Positions 6,692 through 12,265 of a stretch of 13,243 bases of DNA are shown here, piece after piece; within the stretch, counting starts at the first letter, position 1, and each line of letters opens with the position of its first letter. The notes beneath the pieces were generated by a model. It was not told where the DNA came from. It was given only the letters and a program-made list of their open reading frames with translations, and ran no database searches. The stretch is from Candidatus Aerophobetes bacterium Ae_b3b (lineage in GTDB: Bacteria; Aerophobota; Aerophobia; Aerophobales; AE-B3A): positions 1-13,243 of the forward strand of contig NJBP01000054.1 of assembly GCA_005223085.1 (NCBI GenBank). The letters are read 5' to 3'. Made by a program: the position numbers and the translations under genes.

Positions 6692-7969
6692 ACTTGGTTT
6701 GAAAGAAAAAACAGGCGAGAAGAAAACATTAGATTCACTTATTCTGGTGTGATAATAGAAATCTTTTGTGCATACATAAATTATCTCAGGGGAGTATTCG
6801 CTTATAAAGGACCTGATACTCCTTGAAATTTTGGGCCCTCTAAAAGAACGATACTTAACTTCATATGCTCTCAAGGTTTTACCTCGCAAAACAAAGTTCA
6901 TTTCGGCTCCAGCCTTCGTCCTCCAATAGTATATTTCATCAAGAAGATCTTTGCCCATTAGAAGCATTGAAAATACAGAGTTTTCTACTAATTCCCCGGA
7001 ACCACTCCTTGCCTCCAAAGGATTCAAGTCACCCATAACTACATTTCTGATTCCCGTATCTGTAAAATATAGTTTAGGCATTTTAGCAACTTCCTTCACT
7101 CTATTTGTATAAAACGGACTAATTAATTTTATGACGAAGGCACTTTCAAGAATAAAAAGGTATCGCTCAAGAGTACGCCGTGATATTCCACAAATGCTGG
7201 TGAGATTGGAAAAATTTAATGCCTTAGCTATTAAAGAGGCAAGTAATTTAAGTAACTTATTAAAGGCATAAGGGTTGTCTATACGGAAAAGGTCCTTAAT
7301 ATCTTTTTTGATATAAGAGCTCACTACATCCTTTAGGTATCCAATTTTCTCCTCTTTGGACTGTAGAAGCGAAACCTTCGGCAGACCACCAAATACTACA
7401 TACTCTTCAAAAAAACGGGAAAAATCGCTTTTAAAGAAGCGAGCTTTTTCCCAGTTGGCTGTATTCCAAAAATCTGCAAGTTCTTTTCTGCCTCTGAATT
7501 CGAGAAATTCGCCAAAATCGAGCGGATGAATATTAAACACAATCTTTCTTCCTGCTAAGGAGTCTTTAAATTTACTCCTTATAGCAAAAGATGATGAACC
7601 ACCTACAACCGCTTTAATCTCCTTATGATGGTCCACAAGAAGCTTTAAGAAGTTACTCGGATTTTCCATATATTGAATCTCATCAAGAAAGACAAAACAT
7701 CTTTCCTTTAAGTTCGCTCCGTTTGCCTCAAGAAAGGCAATGAACTCATCAATACCCCTATTTACTATCTCTAAGAGGCTCATATCCTCAAGGTCAAAGT
7801 AAAATACCCTATTTTTTTCTACTCTCTTCACATTGAGAAGCTTATCCATCAACAGCTGCATTATACTGGTCTTACCTACCTGCCTGGCTCCCAGAAGAAC
7901 AACCAACCTCTCATCTTTTAGAAGTCTGGTGAGAATATTCTCTGTAACTCTTCGTGGCTTTAGTCTCAT
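6689..7969 (-). CDS. AAA+ ATPase with DUF4143 domain
   Basis: The protein has 426 residues from the ATG at 7969, chosen over one at 7996 because GAGAGGTGAT directly precedes it. It contains Walker A GARQVGKT (27-34), Walker B FVFLDEIQ with D96 and E97, a sensor-like GGSSSFAIRSKFKDSLAGR and the HPLDFGEFLEFRG region, which together are typical of this archaeal/bacterial ATPase family. The C-terminal DUF4143 domain has LYFTDTGIRN, then YYWRTKAGAEMNFVL and AYEVKYRSF, a pattern like a PD-(D/E)xK nuclease fold. The biological role of the family is unsettled; it is widespread in horizontally acquired islands near toxin-antitoxin genes. It has its own strong promoter and no partner gene. It is intact and ends in TAG. 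Confidence 0.9.
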   Translation of the reverse strand: MRLKPRRVTENILTRLLKDERLVVLLGARQVGKTSIMQLLMDKLLNVKRVEKNRVFYFDLEDMSLLEIVNRGIDEFIAFLEANGANLKERCFVFLDEIQYMENPSNFLKLLVDHHKEIKAVVGGSSSFAIRSKFKDSLAGRKIVFNIHPLDFGEFLEFRGRKELADFWNTANWEKARFFKSDFSRFFEEYVVFGGLPKVSLLQSKEEKIGYLKDVVSSYIKKDIKDLFRIDNPYAFNKLLKLLASLIAKALNFSNLTSICGISRRTLERYLFILESAFVIKLISPFYTNRVKEVAKMPKLYFTDTGIRNVVMGDLNPLEARSGSGELVENSVFSMLLMGKDLLDEIYYWRTKAGAEMNFVLRGKTLRAYEVKYRSFRGPKISRSIRSFISEYSPEIIYVCTKDFYYHTRISESNVFFSPVFSFKPS

Positions 7970-8013
7970 ATCACCTCTCTTTTCGTAAATAATCATTCTA
8001 CTTTATTGAGGTT

Positions 8014-8042
8014 ATTTTAGTATATCCTTTACAATTTGTCAA
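8014..8042 (-). promoter_or_regulatory. Sigma-70 promoter for the AAA+ gene
   Basis: On the minus strand there is a perfect TTGACA (8042-8037), a 17-bp spacer and TAAAAT (8019-8014, five of six). The leader to the ATG at 7969 would be about 38 nt and include the Shine-Dalgarno, which supports that start. Confidence 0.8.
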
Positions 8043-8082
8043 GGATCAAGTCTAGCCCGCCCTTAGTTTGTTGAGTTTATCA

Positions 8083-8189
8083 GGTTTAATCCTTTAACCC
8101 TTTAATCCTTGAGCTATGAACTTTGTTTTGGTTTTGCCATGAGCTATGAGCTATCAGCTATGAGCTAACTTGAGTCATGAGCCATGAAT
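8083..8189. repeat. Degenerate 7-bp tandem array (GAGCTAT) and TTTAATCC array
   Basis: TTTAATCCTTTAACCC and TTTAATCC lie at 8084-8110, followed by GAGCTATGAAC (8111-8121). Four 7-bp units follow at 8141-8168: GAGCTAT, GAGCTAT, CAGCTAT, GAGCTAA. Then come looser GAGTCAT and GAGCCAT copies up to about 8187. The rest of the gap between the AAA+ gene and the second YgiT-like gene (8190-8349) shows no recognisable gene or signal. Confidence 0.65.
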
Positions 8190-8349
8190 TTTGTAAGGTA
8201 AGCTCATTTTCTCCACTCACCACCCAGAGCCCAACAAAGTAAGGATAACTTACCAGGTAGGTCTTAAAAGGAAATATCTCCCTTGGTTGGCACACTTAGT
8301 CTTCCTTGTCTTGCCATTTTTGAAGAAGATCTAATTCTTTACAGAAGCG

Positions 8350-8586
8350 CTATAGGTGAACTGAAGAAAGATCAAAAATAGGTATTTTGATTTTTTTCTG
8401 AGGGGTCTGTTTGTCCCAGATAATCTTTTGTAATCGTTCTACAGCTTCGGGATCAAATAATTTCTCGCCGCACTGCTGACAAACTTTTGCAGGAACATTT
8501 TCCACAATAATCCAGTGACCTTCATAGAAAAGAGTATAACTGATTAATTTCTTTTCAACTCTTCCTCCACATAAATCGCACCTCAT
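8350..8586 (-). CDS. YgiT-type zinc-finger antitoxin (copy 2)
   Basis: The protein has 78 residues from the ATG at 8586, chosen because GAGGAGGCGATAAAT precedes it and MRCDLCGGRV is the usual N-terminus. Two CxxC pairs (C3/C6, C36/C39) form the predicted zinc site, with the family phrase VPAKVCQQCGEKLFDPEAV. The C-terminal IKIPIFDLSSVHL is the short tail seen in zinc-finger-only relatives. It begins two bases after the DUF4258 stop, the same toxin-first arrangement as copy 1, to which it is clearly homologous but divergent. The stop is TAG, after which 17 more sense codons run in frame to TAA. I treat TAG as the true end. Confidence 0.82.
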   Translation of the reverse strand: MRCDLCGGRVEKKLISYTLFYEGHWIIVENVPAKVCQQCGEKLFDPEAVERLQKIIWDKQTPQKKIKIPIFDLSSVHL

Positions 8587-8588
8587 AT

Positions 8589-8894
8589 TTATCGCCTCCT
8601 CTTTTTGAAATCTATCCATTCTTCTACATCAGGTTCGTACACCGTAATAATCTTAATCTTTGGTCTGGTGGGATACGAACACTGAACATGCAAAGGCCTT
8701 TCTAAACTAGTTTTTCCATAAATAAGACAACTTGGGCCAAATTTATCTTCAGGATAATCTTCGATCATCTCACCATTCTCAATCGCCTCTAAAATTTCCT
8801 TACGAGTAATATATCTTAAAATACTTTGATCAACAGCATGGAGACTATATTCATAACGATTTTCCCTAAATGCTTTCCTTATCTTCTTAATCAT
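8589..8894 (-). CDS. DUF4258 protein, probable toxin (copy 2)
   Basis: The protein has 101 residues and is homologous to copy 1 across its length: YSLHAVDQSILRYITRKEI, EMIEDYPEDKFGPSCLIYG, LHVQC and IITVYEPDVEEWIDF. The DUF4258 fold is probably RelE/MqsR-like. The toxin role is inferred from the following zinc-finger antitoxin two bases downstream. The start is ATG, only six bases after the TATATT -10 hexamer of its own promoter, with no room for a Shine-Dalgarno in the transcript. Translation may therefore be leaderless, or begin from an upstream transcript. Divergence from copy 1 suggests separate acquisition rather than recent duplication. Confidence 0.82.
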   Translation of the reverse strand: MIKKIRKAFRENRYEYSLHAVDQSILRYITRKEILEAIENGEMIEDYPEDKFGPSCLIYGKTSLERPLHVQCSYPTRPKIKIITVYEPDVEEWIDFKKRRR

Positions 8895-8900
8895 TTTTTA

Positions 8901-8928
8901 AATATATCTCATTTTACCTAGAGGTCAA
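8901..8928 (-). promoter_or_regulatory. Sigma-70 promoter for DUF4258/YgiT copy 2, apparently leaderless
   Basis: On the minus strand TTGACC (8928-8923), a 16-bp spacer and TATATT (8906-8901) match ten of twelve consensus positions. The start codon ends at 8894, six bases past the -10, so the expected transcription start is at or near the A of ATG. Confidence 0.7.
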
Positions 8929-9128
8929 TCTTTCACGTCAAGAAAATCAACCATAGAATCCCCCTTCCTTTTTATTTAATACAAGCGGATATTACACGTA
9001 ACATAGCTTAACTCAAGAGAAAATCAAGTATTGCATATTCTCCTATATGAGCGAGATTCTTTGTGGATGAAATTCAAAAATCAAGACCTGACCCTAAAGC
9101 CTCCTGAGTATTAGTGGGCACGGGTAAA
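8929..9128. other. Intergenic region between divergent toxin-antitoxin modules
   Basis: No gene is evident. A nine-codon minus-strand frame (8925-8954, MVDFLDVKD) has a striking GGAAGGGGG Shine-Dalgarno and ends inside the -35 of the copy 2 promoter. It could be another gene stub or a leader peptide, but is too short to identify. Confidence 0.4.
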
Positions 9129-9157
9129 TTGACAAAATTTTTAAAGTTTGATAAAGT
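9129..9157 (+). promoter_or_regulatory. Sigma-70 promoter for the plus-strand DUF433/DUF5615 unit
   Basis: TTGACA (9129-9134), a 17-bp spacer and TAAAGT (9152-9157, four of six). It is upstream of the DUF5678-like stub and the DUF433/DUF5615 pair. Confidence 0.7.
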
Positions 9158-9214
9158 ACATTTTGTCTTTTAGAAAACGGGCATAAGAACAATATGTTGG
9201 TAGGGGTGATTTCA

Positions 9215-9334
9215 ATGGATGAAACCGCCAGATGGTTTAGGAGAGTAAATTTGAGAAAATATGAGGATAAGTATATCTCTATTGTGAATAAAGTCTACGC
9301 TTATTCAACACCTTTGTTTTGCCCAAAAAACTAA
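9215..9334 (+). pseudogene. N-terminal stub of a DUF5678-like protein
   Basis: A 39-codon frame starts at an ATG with GGGGTGAT four bases upstream; an in-frame ATG at 9194 is a less likely start. It reads MDETARWFRRVNLRKYEDKY and then ISIVNKVYAYSTPLF. The first 30 residues fit the start of DUF5678 proteins, in which a WF ... YEGKWIAIV-like segment is followed by a VVASG turn and about 35 more residues. Here the match ends after VNKV and the frame closes at TAA. DUF5678 proteins have no established function and often sit in small-gene clusters of the toxin-antitoxin kind. It shares the promoter of the following DUF433/DUF5615 pair. It may also be a genuine small protein. Confidence 0.5.
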
Positions 9335-9349
9335 AAGGAGATAACAAAG

Positions 9350-9580
9350 ATGAAATTTATCCGCATCACTGTTGAAGCAAACAAAATGGGCGGAGTGCCC
9401 TGTATCCGGGGATTGCGCATCCCGGTAGCGACGGTAGTAGGAATGGTAGCTGACGGGATGAGCGAGAAGGAGATATTGAAGGCATTTCCCGACCTTGAGC
9501 CCGAAGATATTCGCCAGGCCTTACATTATGCCGCCGAGGCCGTAAGAGAACGAGAAATCCCGCTGGTGAGTGCCTCGTGA
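9350..9580 (+). CDS. DUF433 antitoxin (VapB45-like)
   Basis: The protein has 76 residues: [20 protein letters not shown], then [20 protein letters not shown] and [17 protein letters not shown]. This is a full-length DUF433 domain. The start is ATG with AAAGGAG about nine bases upstream. The stop overlaps the GTG of the DUF5615 gene as GTGA, the usual antitoxin-toxin coupling. It should bind the DUF5615 toxin and the operon's promoter region. Compared with the orphan copy at 6286-6513 it shares the GxPCIxGxRIPV core but is otherwise divergent and lies on the opposite strand. Confidence 0.88.
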   Translation: MKFIRITVEANKMGGVPCIRGLRIPVATVVGMVADGMSEKEILKAFPDLEPEDIRQALHYAAEAVREREIPLVSAS

Positions 9581-9948
9581 GGTTCTTGATAGACAACGTT
9601 CTTTCGCCTGTTGTTGCTGAAGGACTAAGGCAAGCTGGATATGATACGGTACATGTGCGAGACTATAGGATGCAATCTGCTCCGGATACCGAAATATTTG
9701 AGAGAGCCTTCATTGAAGACCGCATTATAGTTTCAGCAGATACCGACTTTGGCACGCTGTTGGCATTGCGACATGAAAAGAAGCCTTCGGTGATTCTGTT
9801 GCGTCATCCACAGAAACGACCCAAATCGCAGTTGGCTCTCCTTCTCGCTAACCTGACGAATATTCGTGAAGTACTAGAGCAGAGAAGCATAATAGTATTT
9901 GAGGCAACGCGTATCCGAGTGCGATCACTACCAATTCTCCAATCCTAA
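9577..9948 (+). CDS. DUF5615 PIN-like toxin (VapC45-like)
   Basis: The protein has 123 residues starting at [22 protein letters not shown], then an acidic [10 protein letters not shown] and SVILLRHPQ, and a C-terminal [15 protein letters not shown]. The conserved aspartates (D6 in the first strand, then SADTDF) form the predicted metal site of the PIN-like fold. It is the only complete DUF5615 gene here and forms an intact module with the overlapping DUF433 gene. A ribonuclease toxin role follows from family knowledge, not from this sequence. No hairpin terminator is visible after it. The next 46 bp run to the end of the convergent hddA stub. Confidence 0.86.
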   Translation: MRFLIDNVLSPVVAEGLRQAGYDTVHVRDYRMQSAPDTEIFERAFIEDRIIVSADTDFGTLLALRHEKKPSVILLRHPQKRPKSQLALLLANLTNIREVLEQRSIIVFEATRIRVRSLPILQS

Positions 9949-9994
9949 GAGGAATTCCATGTAAAAAATAGTCTCGTCCCCATTTTCTTTGCTA

Positions 9995-10114
9995 TCACCT
10001 TTTGATAGAGACCGTACTTAATACAGCCCCACCTTCATTTAACCTGTAAAAGCCTTTAAAGTCGGTTCCACCACCAAAGAAGCTAATCCTTAGCGGTGTC
10101 TGGGTGATTATCAT
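9995..10114 (-). pseudogene. hddA: N-terminal stub of D-glycero-D-manno-heptose 7-phosphate kinase (hddA type)
   Basis: A 39-codon frame starts [19 protein letters not shown] and continues through [16 protein letters not shown] before TGA. The [14 protein letters not shown] and GGAVLST motifs are the hallmark N-terminus of the GHMP sugar kinases of the HddA group, which phosphorylate heptose 7-phosphate at C1. The full enzymes have about 330-350 residues; here homology ends near residue 35 and the ATP-binding GHMP motif is absent. The ATG is preceded by AGGA six bases upstream, and the insertion sequence ends about 12 bp further upstream. With the gmhA stub and gmhB on the same strand, this marks the remains of a heptose operon. 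A related GHMP kinase such as a fucokinase is possible. Confidence 0.82.
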
Positions 10115-10236
10115 CTCTATCCTGACTCAAGTTTGACAGTTGTAAAATATAAGTTCTTTATTCATCGTAATTTCAGCGATTAAAAATGAGGCGTACCACT
10201 AGGTTTACCTTTTGATCTTTGACAAAAAGCCTAATG

Positions 10237-11814
10237 TTAAAGTTCCTGTACTCGAGGAGGAACCTGAACTCCTACAGCTCGAAATGCCTTATGGGCAAGT
10301 CCTTGAAGTTCAGTCCTCACAAGATATGCTTTATCTTTGACAAAGAGCTTTATGGCCTTTACGCGACGGATATCCCTGATCACTTTCCAGACACTCTCTT
10401 TGACTCCTATTTCAGAGAGCTTTCTTTGTAAGGTAACAGTGAGAAGAAAGGCTAAAAAACAGATAAAGATGTGTCCCCTCACTCGAGAAGGAGTCCAGTG
10501 AAAGATGGGTCTTATCTTGAAGATGTCCTTTATGTCCCTGAAGGCATGCTCTATCATCCAAAGGTTCTTGTAGGCTCGTGCGACCTCCTCTGAGGAAAGA
10601 TCAGTACTCGTCTGAAGTACATACTTTCCATCGTAGCGAGCCTCTTTCTGGATTCTCTCTTTGTTAAGGATTATTCTTTTAGCTTCTATCCTTAAGAATC
10701 TCTTAGCATCTCCGGTTAAAACTCTAGCGAGAGAACCAGTGTGGATCTTCTCCTCTAAGTTTTTGATAATCGTCTCCCGCTCTTGTCTGTCCCTCTCTTT
10801 CTCCTCTGGATTGGAGCAGATGATGTAGCGCACATCACCAAGGATAGCTTCCTTTACCTTAAGGTTATCTTCCACCTTCCTGTAGCGGCCCGGTGTAGAT
10901 AAGACATGATCCCGTACCCTCTTAAATCCTCTCATCTTCACTCCTACGATGTACTCATAGCCTTCTTTCTCAATGAGTGAAAGGTTCTTCTCTCCTGCCA
11001 TACCCCTGTCGGCAACGAAGATGACCCGTCCTATCTTGAACCGCCTGGATAGAGTAGCTAAATCTGTCTTGAGAGTCTTCGAATCATACATGTTTCCGGG
11101 AAAGATCTCACATCCTATAGGGATACCCTCACCTGTCATTAAGATACCGATGATAACCTGGTTTGTATCAGGGCGATGATCTCGTGAGAAACCTTTTACT
11201 GCAAGGCTCTCGGGTCCTTCTCCTTCAAAGTAGATACTGGTGGTGTCATAAAAGACAACATTGAGCTTTAGGTTGAATAAGTTCTTTACCCTTTCAAATA
11301 AGTCCTTTTCAATTTTTTCCTTGTGCTCATCCAGAAAATCGAGTGAGCGGTAAAGGTGTTGGAGCTGTAAGCACTCAAGGCGAGGATCATATACCTCATC
11401 CAGCCACTCGTATACCCTTAGCTTACTGGAAGGAGTAAGAACCCTATTTAGGAGCATGGCAAAGATTGCTTCCTTTACAGGGAAGATGTGGTTATGATGA
11501 GAAAGATAAGCATCCAGGATGTCCTCAAGACCTAAGAGCTTAAAGAGTCTTTTGAAAATAAGAGGTGCTCCGTAGTCCTTATCGTCCTTAGCTAAAAGAT
11601 CCTTACTTATCTCAACGACCTCTAGTTTCTCACTGAACTTACTAAGACCCCTAATGAGGGTGTCCATGCCTCCCCTTTTAAGATCCTTGAGACGGCCCAG
11701 AGTGCAGATAACCCTCTGGTGGGGCTTGCCATTCTCCCATACACTTTTGGCGATTTGGAGATATATCCTCTTTGATCCATCTTTGTTCACAAATGTTTTT
11801 GTTCTCACAAACAT
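10237..11814 (-). CDS. IS1634-family DDE transposase
   Basis: The protein has 525 residues and is intact. The N-terminus MFVRTKTFVNKDGSKRIYLQ, followed by the HQRVICTLGRL segment, is typical of IS1634/IS4-like transposases. The catalytic triad can be placed as D190 (VVFYDTTSIYFE), D269 (IFVADRGMAG) and E422 in the YKNLWMIEHAFRDIK motif (Y415, E422, R426, K429). The long insertion between the second aspartate and the glutamate is normal for the IS4 superfamily. A near-consensus promoter places the transcript start about three bases before the ATG, so the message is probably leaderless, which would keep transposase levels low. The gene reads towards the hddA stub, so read-through could reach it. 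Confidence 0.93.
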   Translation of the reverse strand: MFVRTKTFVNKDGSKRIYLQIAKSVWENGKPHQRVICTLGRLKDLKRGGMDTLIRGLSKFSEKLEVVEISKDLLAKDDKDYGAPLIFKRLFKLLGLEDILDAYLSHHNHIFPVKEAIFAMLLNRVLTPSSKLRVYEWLDEVYDPRLECLQLQHLYRSLDFLDEHKEKIEKDLFERVKNLFNLKLNVVFYDTTSIYFEGEGPESLAVKGFSRDHRPDTNQVIIGILMTGEGIPIGCEIFPGNMYDSKTLKTDLATLSRRFKIGRVIFVADRGMAGEKNLSLIEKEGYEYIVGVKMRGFKRVRDHVLSTPGRYRKVEDNLKVKEAILGDVRYIICSNPEEKERDRQERETIIKNLEEKIHTGSLARVLTGDAKRFLRIEAKRIILNKERIQKEARYDGKYVLQTSTDLSSEEVARAYKNLWMIEHAFRDIKDIFKIRPIFHWTPSRVRGHIFICFLAFLLTVTLQRKLSEIGVKESVWKVIRDIRRVKAIKLFVKDKAYLVRTELQGLAHKAFRAVGVQVPPRVQEL

Positions 11815-11823
11815 GGCAAGAGC

Positions 11824-11852
11824 AATATACCATACTCTGTTTTATTTGTCAA
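11824..11852 (-). promoter_or_regulatory. Sigma-70 promoter of the transposase, apparently leaderless
   Basis: On the minus strand there is a perfect TTGACA (11852-11847), a 17-bp spacer and TATATT (11829-11824, five of six). The ATG at 11814 begins nine bases past the -10, leaving no space for a Shine-Dalgarno. Confidence 0.75.
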
Positions 11853-11992
11853 GGAACAAACCAATGAAATGTGGCATTAGGATTTACAAATTTGAAAAAC
11901 TAACTCCCCATTTTATGAGGGTTTCAGCGATCAAAATGCCCGTTTTTTAGCTTTGACTGTCAAAGTCGAGCCATAATTTTTGTTATCTGAAT

Positions 11993-12017
11993 CATCAGAA
12001 TTAGAAAAATTCTGATG
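11993..12017. repeat. Perfect 10-bp inverted repeat
   Basis: CATCAGAATT (11993-12002) and AATTCTGATG (12008-12017) pair perfectly around a 5-nt loop. No U-tract follows in either direction. It lies just outside the insertion sequence and downstream of the sigma-54 promoter, in the original leader of the heptose transcript. It could be an RNA hairpin or a protein-binding dyad. Confidence 0.6.
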
Positions 12018-12051
12018 CTACCAAAAAGAGATTGGTTTTAATAGGGAGATG

Positions 12052-12067
12052 AGCAAATTTTGTGCCA
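12052..12067 (-). promoter_or_regulatory. Sigma-54 (RpoN) -24/-12 promoter
   Basis: On the minus strand TGGCAC (12067-12062), five bases (AAAAT) and TTGCT (12056-12052) match the sigma-54 consensus TGGCAC-N5-TTGCW at every defined position. Transcription would start near 12041 and run leftwards, reaching the insertion sequence about 70 bp later. Without that element it would enter the hddA stub after a leader of about 80 nt. The gene for an NtrC-type activator ends about 200 bp upstream on the same strand. Confidence 0.85.
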
Positions 12068-12218
12068 CATCTCTTAAAAGGACGGGGAGCTTTAGCAAGT
12101 TAAGGAAAAACCTTTCGGGGCTGGGGAAATCTTTGTAGAAGCGCAGAGTGTTTAATATCTGTCATCGGGTCTAAGCTGAAGTTGAATAGCAGAAACTAAT
12201 CCTAGGTTCCTCATTTAC

Positions 12219-12265
12219 TGTTCAAAATCCGACATGCCAACCTGCGTCAAAAGAAATTCTGAACA
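12219..12265. promoter_or_regulatory. Candidate upstream activator sites for the sigma-54 promoter
   Basis: TGTTCA (12219-12224) and TGAACA (12260-12265) are perfect inverted hexamers 41 bp apart. They are 150-200 bp upstream of the -24 element, the usual range for enhancer sites. The 14-mer containing the first arm recurs with one mismatch at 1794-1807, where it is again paired with TGAACA. Function is inferred only from position and repetition. Confidence 0.35.

Larger units (their letters stand above)
10126..11970 (-). mobile_element. IS1634-family insertion sequence
   Basis: The element is about 1.85 kb and carries one transposase gene. Candidate terminal inverted repeats are CTCAAGTTTGACAGT at 10126-10140 and its counterpart CTCGACTTTGACAGT read inward from 11970 to 11956, 13 of 15 identical. 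The core TTTGACAGT is perfect. I see no exact target duplication. If the core alone is the end, the flanks CTCAAG and GTCGAG agree at four of six positions. A subterminal TTTCAGCGAT occurs in direct orientation near both ends (10171 and 11922). The exact ends are therefore approximate. Confidence 0.75.

Noticed and set aside
8083-8189. CRISPR-like array
   Set aside because: Units are only 7-8 bp, degenerate and without spacers; no cas genes are present.
8296-8352. Possible amber read-through of YgiT copy 2 (17 sense codons after TAG, then TAA)
   Set aside because: The protein already has a complete family-typical C-terminus before the TAG, and 17 open codons are expected by chance. Unlike the sensor kinase, no domain is split.
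8925-8954. Nine-codon frame with a strong Shine-Dalgarno, ending in the -35 of the DUF4258 copy 2 promoter
   Set aside because: Too short to identify; noted only as a possible further gene stub.
10973-11179. Plus-strand open frames inside the transposase gene (also 10219-10431 and 11654-11950)
   Set aside because: Shadows of the intact transposase frame on the minus strand.
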